64,000 bases of DNA from Pseudomonas sp. WJP1 (GCF_028471945.1 NZ_CP110128.1:1228501-1292500); one strand, 5' to 3'. Counted from the first letter of the stretch, positions 39,493-48,667 are shown. Numbers and translations: made by a program. The notes: generated from the sequence alone by a model not told the origin.

Positions 39493-40056
39493 ATGCGCCT
39501 CACTGAGCAACAGTTACTCATGATTTTTCCCGGCGCTCGCACTCAGGCGGGCGTGTTCATACTCGCCCTCAATAACGCCATGGCCCGTCGTAATATCAAT
39601 ACTCCCGGGCGCATCGCCGCTTTCCTGGCGCAAATCGGCCACGAGTCTGGGCAGTTGCAGCATGTGCGAGAGTTGGGCAACGACAAGTATTTCGAAAAAT
39701 ACGATACCGGGGACCTGGCCCTGCGCCTGGGCAATTCCCCTGAGCCCGACGGCGACGGTCAGCGCTATCGGGGGCGTGGGCTGATCCAGATCACCGGCCG
39801 CAGTAACTATCTGCAGTGCAGTCGAGCACTTTTTGCCGATGAGCGCTTGCTGCAACAACCCGAACTGTTGGAGTTGCCACAATGGGCCGCTGAATCCGCG
39901 GCCTGGTTCTGGGCGCGAAACGGCCTTAATGAACTGGCCGATGGCGATGAGTTCAACAGTATTACCCGACGGATCAATGGTGGCTTGAATGGGCTCCAGG
40001 ATCGTTTGCTACTTTGGGAGCGGGCAAAGACCGTGTTGTGCCCACCTGCGGTCTGA
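39493..40056 (+). CDS. GH19-type endolysin (tailocin/phage lysozyme)
   Basis: A 187-residue peptidoglycan hydrolase of the chitinase-like GH19 family. AAFLAQIGHESGQLQHVRELGND holds the presumed catalytic Glu51 and Glu60; RYRGRGLIQITGRSNYLQCSRAL and NSITRRINGGLNGLQDR are family motifs. There is no signal peptide, so export needs the adjacent holin. Ribosome site AAAGGAG is 6 bases before the ATG. The gene looks intact and closely matches pyocin-type endolysins. Confidence 0.88.
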   Translation: MRLTEQQLLMIFPGARTQAGVFILALNNAMARRNINTPGRIAAFLAQIGHESGQLQHVRELGNDKYFEKYDTGDLALRLGNSPEPDGDGQRYRGRGLIQITGRSNYLQCSRALFADERLLQQPELLELPQWAAESAAWFWARNGLNELADGDEFNSITRRINGGLNGLQDRLLLWERAKTVLCPPAV

Positions 40057-40191
40057 TCCTGGCTTCGCCTGCAAGTCGGCAAGGCCTGTGTCAGAGCGCT
40101 TGCCCGCTGACATTTTGAATCGCTTCTGTAACTTGCAAGCGCCATTCGCTCGTGTACGTTAGGCCTCATTCCGTTCGATCAGGAGATGACC

Positions 40192-40692
40192 GTGAAAGAA
40201 ATCACACAGCTGGCCGCTGAACTCGGCAGGCGCCTGCAGGTTCTCAATGCCCACGTCACCGCCGCCGAGTCCTGTACGGGCGGCGGTATCAGCGAGGCGA
40301 TTACCCGGATACCGGGCAGCTCGGCGTGGTTCGAAGCCGGTTATGTCACCTATTCCAACCGACAGAAGACACTCCAGCTGAATGTCCCGACCGAGTTGTT
40401 TTCAACGGTGGGGGCGGTCAGTCGGGAGGTGGTCGAGGCCATGGTGCGTGGCGCACAGGAAAAAAGCCGTGCGCGTTTTGCCGTGGCTGTCAGCGGCGTG
40501 GCAGGGCCGGACGGCGGTTCGCCAAGCAAGCCGGTGGGCACCGTTTGGCTGGCGTGGGGCGTCGACGACCAGGTATTCAGCGAGGTGCAGCACTTTGCCG
40601 GTAACCGCGACGAGGTCCGCCGACAAACGGTGAAGGCCGCGCTAGAGGGGCTGCTGCGCCATGCCGCGGGAGAAATCGCAAATCAGGGGTAG
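40192..40692 (+). CDS. cinA: Nicotinamide-nucleotide amidohydrolase, CinA C-terminal family (PncC)
   Basis: A 166-residue stand-alone CinA C-terminal domain that deamidates NMN in pyridine nucleotide recycling. [39 protein letters not shown] carries the active-site Ser and Lys; [27 protein letters not shown] follows. AGGAG at 40181 sits 6 bases before GTG 40192, so I prefer it to ATG 40186. Located just before recA, the usual cinA-recA pairing. Confidence 0.92.
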   Translation: MKEITQLAAELGRRLQVLNAHVTAAESCTGGGISEAITRIPGSSAWFEAGYVTYSNRQKTLQLNVPTELFSTVGAVSREVVEAMVRGAQEKSRARFAVAVSGVAGPDGGSPSKPVGTVWLAWGVDDQVFSEVQHFAGNRDEVRRQTVKAALEGLLRHAAGEIANQG

Positions 40693-40719
40693 GCGATCCG
40701 CAAGCGCTGTGGAATAATA

Positions 40720-40735
40720 CTGTCTACTTATACAG
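40720..40735 (+). promoter_or_regulatory. LexA box of recA
   Basis: CTGTCTACTTATACAG fits CTG-N10-CAG with the TATACAG half-site intact. It is 40 bases before the recA ATG. Confidence 0.88.
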
Positions 40736-40775
40736 GTGTTGGCCGTCAGGCCTTATTGATTACGTGAGGACTTTA

Positions 40776-41834
40776 ATGGACGACAACAAGAAGAAAGCCT
40801 TGGCTGCGGCCCTGGGTCAGATCGAACGTCAATTCGGCAAGGGTGCCGTAATGCGTATGGGCGATCAGGACCGTCAGGCGATCCCGGCCATCTCTACTGG
40901 CTCTCTGGGTCTTGACATCGCTTTGGGCATTGGCGGTCTGCCAAAAGGCCGTATTGTTGAAATCTACGGTCCTGAATCTTCCGGTAAAACCACACTGACA
41001 TTGTCCGTGATCGCCCAGGCTCAGAAAGCCGGCGCGACCTGCGCATTCGTCGATGCCGAGCACGCCCTGGACCCTGAGTACGCCGGCAAGCTGGGCGTCA
41101 ACGTCGACGACCTGCTGGTGTCCCAGCCTGACACCGGTGAGCAAGCCCTGGAAATCACCGACATGCTGGTGCGTTCCAATGCGGTCGACGTGATCATCGT
41201 CGACTCCGTGGCGGCGCTGGTGCCGAAAGCTGAAATCGAAGGCGAAATGGGTGACATGCACGTGGGCCTGCAGGCTCGTCTGATGTCCCAGGCACTGCGT
41301 AAAATCACCGGTAATATCAAGAACGCCAACTGCCTGGTGATCTTCATCAACCAGATCCGTATGAAAATCGGCGTGATGTTCGGTAGTCCGGAAACGACTA
41401 CCGGTGGTAACGCGCTGAAGTTCTATGCGTCGGTTCGTCTGGATATCCGCCGCACGGGTGCGGTGAAAGAAGGTGATGAAGTCGTCGGTAGCGAGACCCG
41501 CGTCAAGGTTGTAAAGAACAAGGTGGCTTCGCCGTTCCGTCAGGCCGAGTTCCAGATTCTTTACGGCAAGGGCATCTACCTCAATGGCGAGATGATCGAC
41601 CTGGGTGTTCTGCACGGTTTCGTTGAGAAGTCCGGTGCCTGGTATGCCTATAACGGCACCAAGATCGGTCAGGGTAAGGCCAACTCGGCCAAATACCTGG
41701 CGGATAACCCGGATATTGCCGCAACGCTCGAGAAACAACTGCGTGACAAACTGCTGTCTCCGGCTTCGGTAGCGGATGCCAAGGCTTCTGCGGTCAAAGA
41801 GACCGAAGACGATCTGGCTGACGCTGATATCTGA
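40776..41834 (+). CDS. recA: Recombinase A
   Basis: RecA (352 residues) drives homologous recombination and triggers self-cleavage of LexA-type repressors. Walker A is [12 protein letters not shown], with [17 protein letters not shown] and loop 2 [33 protein letters not shown]. The start at 40776 ([23 protein letters not shown]) follows GTGAGGAC. Its LexA box makes it SOS-induced, and it would also act on the S24 repressor at 38067-38810. Confidence 0.99.
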   Translation: MDDNKKKALAAALGQIERQFGKGAVMRMGDQDRQAIPAISTGSLGLDIALGIGGLPKGRIVEIYGPESSGKTTLTLSVIAQAQKAGATCAFVDAEHALDPEYAGKLGVNVDDLLVSQPDTGEQALEITDMLVRSNAVDVIIVDSVAALVPKAEIEGEMGDMHVGLQARLMSQALRKITGNIKNANCLVIFINQIRMKIGVMFGSPETTTGGNALKFYASVRLDIRRTGAVKEGDEVVGSETRVKVVKNKVASPFRQAEFQILYGKGIYLNGEMIDLGVLHGFVEKSGAWYAYNGTKIGQGKANSAKYLADNPDIAATLEKQLRDKLLSPASVADAKASAVKETEDDLADADI

Positions 41835-41842
41835 TTGATCCG

Positions 41843-42310
41843 ATGACCGCCGTACTCGATACCCTCGTCGCGGTGCGGCGAACCGCAATGGACCTGCTCG
41901 CACGACGCGAGCATGGTCGAGTCGAGCTGACGCGTAAACTGCGTCAGCGCGGCGCTCTCCCCGAAATGATCGAAACAGCACTCGACCGATTGACGGAAGA
42001 GGGCTTGTTGTCCGAATCCCGTTACCTTGAAAGCTTCGTTTCCTACCGTGCCCGTAGCGGCTATGGCCCTTTGCGCATTCGTGAAGAATTGGGTCAGCGT
42101 GGCCTGCAGCGTAGCGACATCGAACTCGCCTTGCGCGAGAGCGGCATCGACTGGCAGGAACAATTGCAGGACACCTGGCGACGCAAATTCTCCGGGCAGT
42201 TACCGATAGACGCCCGGGAGCGTGCCAAGCAAGGCAGGTTCCTGGCGTATCGGGGCTACTCCATGGAAATGATCAGCCGCTTGTTCAGCGGCCGAGGGAT
42301 GGACGATTGA
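41843..42310 (+). CDS. recX: Regulatory protein RecX
   Basis: A 155-residue inhibitor of RecA filaments made of helical repeats. [57 protein letters not shown] and [18 protein letters not shown] are RecX motifs. It begins 8 bases after recA and is probably transcribed by readthrough. A terminator follows. Confidence 0.96.
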   Translation: MTAVLDTLVAVRRTAMDLLARREHGRVELTRKLRQRGALPEMIETALDRLTEEGLLSESRYLESFVSYRARSGYGPLRIREELGQRGLQRSDIELALRESGIDWQEQLQDTWRRKFSGQLPIDARERAKQGRFLAYRGYSMEMISRLFSGRGMDD

Positions 42311-42313
42311 CTG

Positions 42314-42350
42314 AAACGGCTCGCTACTTCGATAGCGGGCCGTTTTTTTT
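42314..42350. terminator. Terminator between recX and the LOG-family gene
   Basis: AACGGCTCGCTA pairs with TAGCGGGCCGTT (one G-T pair) and is followed by T8, directly after recX. Confidence 0.85.
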
Positions 42351-42354
42351 CTCC

Positions 42355-43473
42355 TCACGTAACCTTTAATGGCTCTCGCGTACGCTGCTGCACCGGTGGC
42401 TGGGTATGTGCCCAGTTTTCCGGCAAGTTGATGTAATCCACCAACTCGCGCAGCCGGCCGTGGTCACGTGCGGTGAAGTTGAAAGCCAGCCGCGCCAGGT
42501 GGCTGAACCGTGGTTCGTCGTGCTCCTCGCCGTTATAGGCATGTTGATGGAATTGATCGCTCAGACACAGGTCGGCGAATGCCTGCTGCATGTGTTCGAG
42601 TGCCGGGTCGCTGAGCTTGTGATTCATGCGAATCACGAACTGGTGCTTGAGCCAGCGGCTGGAGTGGTAATTGCTGTAGAACTGGTTGATTTGCTCCACC
42701 GCTTCCTCGGCGTTGTAGACCAGTTTCACCAGCTTCATGTCGGTGGGAAGGATGTAGCGATTCTCCTCCAGTTGCTGGTGGATGAAGTCCAGTGCGCCCT
42801 GCCAGAACTTGCCGCCCGGTGCGTCCAGCAGCACCACGGGCACCAGTGGACTTTTGCCCGTCTGGATCAGCGTCAATACTTCCAGGGCTTCGTCCAGGGT
42901 GCCGAAACCACCTGGGCACAGCACCAATGCATCCGCTTCCTTGACGAAGAACAGCTTGCGCGTGAAGAAAAAATGGAAGGGCAGCAGGTTGGTGGTGCCC
43001 TGAACGGTGGGGTTGGCATGTTGCTCGAAGGGCAGGGTGATGTTGAATCCCAGGCTGTGTTCCAGGCCTGCACCTTCATGGGCTGCGGCCATGATGCCGC
43101 CGCCCGCGCCCGTGATGACCATCATGTCCGAGCGCGCCAGGGCTGCGCCGAGTTCCCGGGCGAGGCCATACAAGGGGTGTTCCACTGGCGTGCGTGCTGA
43201 GCCGAAGACTGTGACTTTGCGTCGCCTCTTGAACTGCTCCAGCACACGGAAAGCGTGCTCGAGTTCGCGCAGGGCTTGCAGGGTTATCTTGGCGTTCCAG
43301 CGGTTGTGGTCTTCCTGGGCCATGCGCAGCACGGTCAGGATCATGTCGCGGTAGATCGGAATGTTCGGGCTATTGGGTGAAACCAGATTGAGCTGCTCTT
43401 CGACCTTGCTGATGAGGTTGTGGCCGCTTTGTTCAAAATGACGGCTCAGGAGGTCATTCGGTTGGTAAGGCAT
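42355..43473 (-). CDS. LOG/TIGR00730-family nucleoside monophosphate phosphoribohydrolase-like protein
   Basis: A 372-residue Rossmann-fold protein. The lysine-decarboxylase-like (LOG) core carries VFGSARTP near residue 92, MVITGAGGGIMAAAHEGA, and PGGFGTLDEALEVLTLIQTGK with the PGGxGTxxE catalytic motif. It has N-terminal (about 90) and C-terminal (about 110) extensions absent in short plant-type LOG enzymes. Relatives such as PpnN split nucleotide monophosphates into base and ribose phosphate; the substrate here is not known. It is convergent with recX. Confidence 0.8.
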   Translation of the reverse strand: MPYQPNDLLSRHFEQSGHNLISKVEEQLNLVSPNSPNIPIYRDMILTVLRMAQEDHNRWNAKITLQALRELEHAFRVLEQFKRRRKVTVFGSARTPVEHPLYGLARELGAALARSDMMVITGAGGGIMAAAHEGAGLEHSLGFNITLPFEQHANPTVQGTTNLLPFHFFFTRKLFFVKEADALVLCPGGFGTLDEALEVLTLIQTGKSPLVPVVLLDAPGGKFWQGALDFIHQQLEENRYILPTDMKLVKLVYNAEEAVEQINQFYSNYHSSRWLKHQFVIRMNHKLSDPALEHMQQAFADLCLSDQFHQHAYNGEEHDEPRFSHLARLAFNFTARDHGRLRELVDYINLPENWAHTQPPVQQRTREPLKVT

Positions 43474-43949
43474 TCAACTTCTCCTTCTGCACAGAGCCAT
43501 CGGCTTCGACCATTGAAGCGTCAATGCCACGACACGTCATGTGTCGCTGTCTGCCCAGGCCCATGCCTGGGCGATTCACTTGACCCTGATCGGGTCATCC
43601 ATACCGGCTCTGTTTTTCCCTTGGGTGAAAGAAACGTTCGCACGGCGCAAGGCGAAACGGGTGGCCCTTTCCAGCCCTGACACAATGAACGTAGATACCT
43701 GAAATCTAGACCCTCGCGATGATTCGTGCTGCCTTGATCATTGCGCCGCAAAGTCTTTCCTGGCAACCGTTTATTGACGATTTGCAAGGTGGTTTCACCG
43801 CCCGTCTGAACCCGCCCCGGGAGTTCCGTACTCTGATTTACTAAGTTACAGGTACTACACGACAACTTGGCGTCAAAGGCAGGGCGCAGGGTACAAGCAG
43901 TAAAGGATTTTTCGCTCATCATGAGCGAGGTGCAGGGAGCCGGTAAGTC
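43474..43949. other. 476-bp gap without a convincing gene; three hairpins near the LOG gene
   Basis: No frame in this stretch has plausible protein character. Three inverted repeats stand in a row: GACAC-GTCAT-GTGTC (43531-43545), GCCCAGGC-CCAT-GCCTGGGC (43553-43572) and TGACCC-TGATC-GGGTCA (43581-43597). They lie upstream of the minus-strand LOG gene and could be structure in its leader. Confidence 0.4.
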
Positions 43950-44144
43950 ATGGCCAGGGTCATTCTGGAGATCGATACGCAACTGTATCGATTGCTGAAG
44001 TCATCAGCCGAGATCAATCATTTGAGTCTCGAGGAGGAGTGCTGCCGCCGTCTTAAGGACGCGGAGCAGCGCTCACGCTATTTGCAGGCGCTGGTGGCGG
44101 AGCTGCGCGCCGAGGATGAGCAGCGGCGCGCAAAATCCCACTGA
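43950..44144 (+). CDS. Small protein, possibly ribbon-helix-helix
   Basis: A 64-residue protein starting MARVILEIDTQLYRLLKSSAEINHLSLEEECCRRL. One short beta strand and two helices suggest an Arc/MetJ-type fold, with a charged coiled tail. An AGGGAG ribosome site lies upstream. No partner toxin gene is adjacent. Function not recognised; it ends one base before the convergent next gene. Confidence 0.6.
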   Translation: MARVILEIDTQLYRLLKSSAEINHLSLEEECCRRLKDAEQRSRYLQALVAELRAEDEQRRAKSH

Positions 44145-44145
44145 C

Positions 44146-44568
44146 TTACTTTTTCTTCTGGGTCGCTTTCGGGCAATCCGATTCCTGGTAGCTTGCAGAA
44201 CCGACCGCACGGTTGGTCTTTACCTCGGTGAAGTCGTAACGCATGACCGCGCCCTTGGCCATCAGCTTGCGGAAGGACGGGTTGTTGCACACCGAGGCGC
44301 CAAGCTGGAAGTACACAGCCTTGGGGTCGGCACGCATCTTGTTGGCGTGGCTGCTTTGCACGCTCAGGTGGTTGATCAGCACATTGCCTTCGACCGTGTA
44401 GCCCTGATCGAGAATGTCTTCATTGATCGCCCGTGGAGTACCGACGCTGCTTTGGGTGGCGACGTTTCGCAGCTCTCTGTTCAAATTCTGCTCACTCAAG
44501 GACGCAGCCTGAGCGATGAATGGCGACGCCAGCAGAATGGCAGCGGTGGGAACGATAAGGCGCAGCAT
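44146..44568 (-). CDS. Secreted protein of the QSregVF type (PA3611-like)
   Basis: A 140-residue exported protein: signal peptide residues 1-21 (ending AQA-A), then SLSEQNLNRELRNVATQSSVGTPRAINEDILDQGYTVEGNVLINHLSV, one Cys pair (near 93 and 132) that could form a disulfide, and a Lys-rich end. It resembles the quorum-sensing-regulated virulence factor family known from P. aeruginosa PA3611. The assignment is from memory of that family; biochemical role unknown. Confidence 0.6.
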   Translation of the reverse strand: MLRLIVPTAAILLASPFIAQAASLSEQNLNRELRNVATQSSVGTPRAINEDILDQGYTVEGNVLINHLSVQSSHANKMRADPKAVYFQLGASVCNNPSFRKLMAKGAVMRYDFTEVKTNRAVGSASYQESDCPKATQKKK

Positions 44569-44758
44569 GAAACTCTCCTGGGGCAGTGATGGGGGTTTGA
44601 CCCATCACATGACTGTGCGTTCAGTGGCGGCGAATTATAGGGGAGCAGGCCTGGGCGGTACAGGTTTGCGCCAGAGGGTCTGGTAAACTGCCTGCACTTT
44701 CCCCCCCTTGCCGAGTGCTTTTCGTGTCGATCTCTTTTTCCTGCCGGCGTGGCCTGCG

Positions 44759-45502
44759 ATGAACCATGCTCCCAACGCCGTAGCCCGCCTGCGCGACCAG
44801 CGCGAAGAGGAAGGCATCAAGCCGATCCAGGCCCGTGGATGGCGGGCAACGCGGTGCCGTGCGTGCCGCGTGATCGAGAGTCACTGCCTGTGCGCCTGGC
44901 GCCCGCAGGTCGAGACTCGCTCCGGGGTGTGCCTGATCATGACCGGCAAGGAAGTGTTCAAGCCCAGCAACACCGGCTGGCTGATTGCCGATGTAGTGCG
45001 TGACAACCATGCATTCATTTGGTCGCGTACCGAAGTCGATCAACAGTTGCTGGCGTTGCTGTCCGACCCGCAATGGCAGCCTTATCTGGTGTTTCCGGGT
45101 GAATATGTCGCGCCGGAGCGGGTGACTCACAGCGTGGCGGTCGATCAGAGCCGGCGGCCGCTGTTCATCTTGCTGGACGCGACCTGGACCGAAGCGCGGA
45201 AGATTTTCCGCAAAAGCCCGTATTTCGACGCGCTTCCGATCCTCAGCCTGTTGCCCGAGAGGCTCTCTCGCTATCAATTGCGCCGCTCCACCCGAAGCGA
45301 ACACCTGTGCACCGCGGAAGTCGCGGCGTTGTGTCTTGATCTGGCGGGGGATGCAGAGGCGGCCTCGGCACTCGACGCCTATTTCGACGTGTTCAGCCAG
45401 CATTACCTCGATGCCAAGCGTCAGCTGGAAATGAATGTTTCGACCCCGGCGCACACCGAGTTGATGGCCTATGTTCAACAAGCAGCGGTATCGATGGACT
45501 GA
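44759..45502 (+). CDS. DTW-domain tRNA-uridine aminocarboxypropyltransferase
   Basis: A 247-residue DTW-family protein. Cysteines CRACRVIESHCLC near residue 35 form the zinc motif, and LFILLDATWTEARKIFRKSPYF carries the DxTW signature. Relatives (TapT/YfiP) use SAM to put an aminocarboxypropyl group on a tRNA uridine. The frame extends upstream through a TTG at 44708, but MNHAPNAVARLRDQREEEG at 44759 is preferred. Confidence 0.85.
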   Translation: MNHAPNAVARLRDQREEEGIKPIQARGWRATRCRACRVIESHCLCAWRPQVETRSGVCLIMTGKEVFKPSNTGWLIADVVRDNHAFIWSRTEVDQQLLALLSDPQWQPYLVFPGEYVAPERVTHSVAVDQSRRPLFILLDATWTEARKIFRKSPYFDALPILSLLPERLSRYQLRRSTRSEHLCTAEVAALCLDLAGDAEAASALDAYFDVFSQHYLDAKRQLEMNVSTPAHTELMAYVQQAAVSMD

Positions 45503-45722
45503 TTGTCGCCGATACTGCAATAAAGTGTACCGGCCATGTCGCTTGACCACCCCGGTTTCGCTGGGCATGCTTGGCGCCGATTAGGGTGCGGCCAGAGTTT
45601 GAAACGCCGTTTTTTGCGTTGAACGTGCCCCGTTGGTGCAGCTGCGTGGCTGTTACCTCGCGTTGTTTTGGCGTTACCCGAATGCATCGGGTATCCCATG
45701 AAAAAACAGGATCATTTGAAAA

Positions 45723-46373
45723 ATGGCCACATACGAAATCCTGATTGCCGATGATCACCCTCTTTTTCGTTCCGCCCTGCATCAAGCCGTGACCCTGGGC
45801 CTGGGCCCGGATGTCCGCCTGGTGGAAGTGGCAAGCATTGCCGAGTTGGAGGCACGCCTGGGCGAAAAGGCTGACTGGGACCTGGTGCTGCTGGATCTGA
45901 ACATGCCGGGCGCGTATGGGTTTTCCGGGTTGGTGCTGTTGCGCGGCCAGTATCCGCAAATTCCTGTGGTCATGGTCTCCGCCCAGGAAGAAGCGACGAT
46001 CATGGTGAAGTCCCGCGAATTTGGTGCAAGTGGTTTCATCCCCAAGTCCAGCGACCTGAGTGTTATTCAGAAAGCCGTGCGCGCGGTGCTCGATGGCGAT
46101 GTTTTCTGGCCACCACAGGCGTTCGAAGCGGTCAGCGTTTCCGATGAAGCCAAGGCCGCCAGTGAAGGCCTTGCAAGCTTGACTCCGCAACAGTTCCGGG
46201 TGTTGACCATGGTCTGCGAAGGGTTGCTGAACAAGCAGATTGCCTACGAATTGAGCGTTTCCGAAGCGACCATCAAGGCTCACGTCACCGCGATTTTTCG
46301 TAAACTGAATGTGCGGACCCGAACCCAGGCGGCGCTGCTGCTGCAACAACTTGAGTCAATTTCAAGCCATTAA
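45723..46373 (+). CDS. erdR: LuxR-family response regulator, ErdR-like
   Basis: A 216-residue two-component response regulator. The receiver domain has acidic residues in LIADDHPLF, the phosphorylated Asp in LVLLDLNMPGAYG and Lys in FIPKSS. The C-terminal NarL/LuxR HTH reads LTPQQFRVLTMVCEGLLNKQIAYELSVSEATIKAHVTAIFRKLNVRTRTQAALL. Position before dgkA matches P. aeruginosa ErdR, a regulator of ethanol and acetate metabolism. No sensor kinase is adjacent. The 220 bases upstream hold no gene. Confidence 0.8.
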   Translation: MATYEILIADDHPLFRSALHQAVTLGLGPDVRLVEVASIAELEARLGEKADWDLVLLDLNMPGAYGFSGLVLLRGQYPQIPVVMVSAQEEATIMVKSREFGASGFIPKSSDLSVIQKAVRAVLDGDVFWPPQAFEAVSVSDEAKAASEGLASLTPQQFRVLTMVCEGLLNKQIAYELSVSEATIKAHVTAIFRKLNVRTRTQAALLLQQLESISSH

Positions 46374-46449
46374 GCGCTGGCGCCTTCACGCTTTTTTGAC
46401 TTTGGTTAATCTAGCGTTCTCACTCCTTTTTTTGGTCAGTTCCTACTCT

Positions 46450-46812
46450 ATGTCACCTTTCAAAGGCCAGACCGGCCTGAAACGTATCCTTAATGCTTCC
46501 GGCTACTCGCTGGACGGCCTGCGCGCAGCGTTCACCGGCGAGGCGGCTTTTCGGCAGCTGGTGTTGCTCAACGTCATTCTGATCCCGCTGTCGTTCTTCC
46601 TGAACGTGAGTCGTGTCGAGCAGGCGTTGCTGATTGCGGTATGCCTGCTGGCGCTGATCGTCGAGTTGCTCAATTCGGCCGTGGAAGCGGCCATCGACCG
46701 CATTTCCCTGGAACTGCACCCGCTGTCGAAAAATGCCAAGGACATGGGCAGCGCCGCGCAATTGGTGGCCTTGACCATGATCGCGCTGGTCTGGGCGGTG
46801 ATTCTGCTTTAA
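46450..46812 (+). CDS. dgkA: Diacylglycerol kinase
   Basis: A 120-residue inner-membrane kinase that recycles diacylglycerol to phosphatidic acid. Three membrane spans are visible, with the catalytic/metal segment VELLNSAVEAAIDRISLELHPLSKNAKDMGSAAQ. The frame opens far upstream, but ATG 46450 (MSPFKGQTGLKRIL) matches the family. Its stop shares the bases TTAA with the convergent finR stop. Confidence 0.95.
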   Translation: MSPFKGQTGLKRILNASGYSLDGLRAAFTGEAAFRQLVLLNVILIPLSFFLNVSRVEQALLIAVCLLALIVELLNSAVEAAIDRISLELHPLSKNAKDMGSAAQLVALTMIALVWAVILL

Positions 46813-47735
46813 GCGATCGTAGGCAGAACGATCTCGTCGCTGCGCTGAACCCCGGCGGTGAACGCGCGGCACAGGTCGAGGAACTCACGCATCGCCGAGG
46901 TCTGGTACTTCTGCTTGTGCCAGATGAAATAGAACTGCCGCGCCAGGTCCAGGTCTGGCGTCTCCACGGCCACCAGGCTGCCGCGACGGAACGCATCCCG
47001 TAGCGCCAGCCGCGAGATGCAGCCTATCCCCAGGCCGGATTCGACGGCGCGCTTGATCGCTTCGGTGTGCTCCAGTTCCAGGCGGATGTTCAGCGCGGTG
47101 CGGTGATGGCGCATGGCCTGATCGAACGTCAGGCGTGTCCCCGAACCTTGTTCACGCAGGATCCAGGCTTCCTGGCTCAGTTCCTCCATGCTCGCGGTAC
47201 CGCGTTTGGCCAGCGGATGTTGCGGCGCGCAAAAGACCACCAGTTCATCTTCGACCCAACTTTGCACTTCGATGTCCGGGTGGCTGCAATCGCCTTCGAT
47301 CAGACCCAGGTCAATTTCGTAGTGGGCAACCTGTTGCACAATATTGGCGGTGTTCTGCACGTGCAGCTTTACCTGGCTTTCCGGGTGGCGCTGCATGAAG
47401 CCGCCGATCAGCAGGGTCGCGAGGTAGTTGCCAATGGTCAGGGTTGCGCCCACCGCCAATGAGCCGAAACCGGACTTGCCATTGAGCAGGTCTTCGATTT
47501 CCTTGGCCTGGTCGAGCAAGGCTACGGCCTGGGGCAGCAGTTGTTTACCCAGGGCATTGAGGCTCAGCCGTTTGCCGGCGCGGTCGAACAGCTGGCAGCT
47601 GCACTGGCGCTCCAGCTCGGTAATCGATGTGCTCGCCGCCGACTGTGAGAGGTTGAGCAGGCCCGCAGCACGGGAGACGCTTTCCTGCTGGGCGACGGCA
47701 ACGAATACTTGAAGTTGACGGAGAGTAAATCGCAT
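46809..47735 (-). CDS. finR: LysR-family regulator FinR
   Basis: A 308-residue LysR regulator: N-terminal HTH (LRQLQVFVAVAQQESVSRAAGLLNLSQSAASTSITELERQ) and an effector domain. It is divergent from fpr with 139 bases between, the finR-fpr arrangement of P. putida and P. aeruginosa, where FinR activates fpr under superoxide stress. The start at 47735 (MRFTLRQLQVF) is chosen over upstream in-frame extension. Its stop overlaps dgkA by 4 bases. Confidence 0.85.
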   Translation of the reverse strand: MRFTLRQLQVFVAVAQQESVSRAAGLLNLSQSAASTSITELERQCSCQLFDRAGKRLSLNALGKQLLPQAVALLDQAKEIEDLLNGKSGFGSLAVGATLTIGNYLATLLIGGFMQRHPESQVKLHVQNTANIVQQVAHYEIDLGLIEGDCSHPDIEVQSWVEDELVVFCAPQHPLAKRGTASMEELSQEAWILREQGSGTRLTFDQAMRHHRTALNIRLELEHTEAIKRAVESGLGIGCISRLALRDAFRRGSLVAVETPDLDLARQFYFIWHKQKYQTSAMREFLDLCRAFTAGVQRSDEIVLPTIA

Positions 47736-47747
47736 ATCGATATAACC

Positions 47748-47760
47748 GATAACCCTTATC
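47748..47760. promoter_or_regulatory. Candidate FinR operator
   Basis: GATAA-CCC-TTATC, a perfect inverted repeat between finR and fpr, 13 bases from the finR start. Confidence 0.35.
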
Positions 47761-47874
47761 TTAATAATCCAGTTAACAGATATTGTCGTCGCTATTAGAA
47801 TGCGATGCAATTGCGCACCACAGGTCTCTTCCTGAAAGGGCAAGCGCAGACCCAATCTCCAGGAGTCCCCGTAC

Positions 47875-48654
47875 ATGAGCAACATGAACCACGAGCGTGT
47901 CCTCAGTGTTCATCACTGGAACGACACTCTGTTCAGCTTCAAGTGCACCCGTGATCCGGGCCTGCGCTTCGAGAACGGTCAGTTCGTGATGATCGGCCTG
48001 CAACAGCCAAACGGCCGCCCGCTTATGCGCGCTTACTCGATTGCCAGCCCGAACTGGGAAGAGCATCTCGAGTTCTTCAGCATCAAGGTGCCTGATGGTC
48101 CGCTGACTTCCCAGCTGCAGCATCTGAAGGAAGGCGACGAGATCATCATCAGCAAGAAGCCTACCGGCACGCTGGTGCTGGATGACTTGAAGCCTGGCAA
48201 ACATCTGTACCTGCTCAGCACCGGTACCGGTCTGGCGCCGTTCATGAGCGTCATCCAGGACCCGGAGACCTACGAGCGTTTCGAAAAAGTGATCCTGTGC
48301 CACGGCGTACGTTACGTCAACGAAGTCGCCTACCGCGAGTTCATCACCGAGCACCTGCCGCAGAACGAGTTCTTCGGCGACGCCCTGCGTGACAAGTTGA
48401 TCTACTACCCGACCGTGACCCGCGAGCCGTTTGAAAACGAAGGTCGCCTGACCGACCTGATGCGCAGCGGCAAGCTGTTCAGCGACATCGGCCTGCCACC
48501 GATCAACCCGCAGGACGACCGCGCCATGTTGTGCGGCAGCCCGAGCATGCTCGACGAGACCAGCGAAGTGTTGAACAGCTTCGGCCTGAAAGTGTCGCCG
48601 CGGATGCGCGAGCCGGGTGATTACCTGATCGAGCGTGCGTTCGTCGAGAAATAA
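47875..48654 (+). CDS. fpr: Ferredoxin-NADP reductase
   Basis: A 259-residue FAD enzyme moving electrons between NADPH and ferredoxin or flavodoxin. RPLMRAYSIASPNWEEHLEFFSIKV is the FAD site, LYLLSTGTGLAPFMSVI the NADP pyrophosphate loop and MLCGSPSML follows. Ends in VEK as bacterial class Fprs do. Probably induced by FinR during oxidative stress. Confidence 0.96.
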   Translation: MSNMNHERVLSVHHWNDTLFSFKCTRDPGLRFENGQFVMIGLQQPNGRPLMRAYSIASPNWEEHLEFFSIKVPDGPLTSQLQHLKEGDEIIISKKPTGTLVLDDLKPGKHLYLLSTGTGLAPFMSVIQDPETYERFEKVILCHGVRYVNEVAYREFITEHLPQNEFFGDALRDKLIYYPTVTREPFENEGRLTDLMRSGKLFSDIGLPPINPQDDRAMLCGSPSMLDETSEVLNSFGLKVSPRMREPGDYLIERAFVEK

Positions 48655-48667
48655 GCACAACCGCCTC

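Noticed and set aside
43521..43982. 153-codon minus-strand frame in the gap after the LOG gene
   Set aside because: No ribosome site, odd composition and overlap with hairpins and the small gene at 43950.
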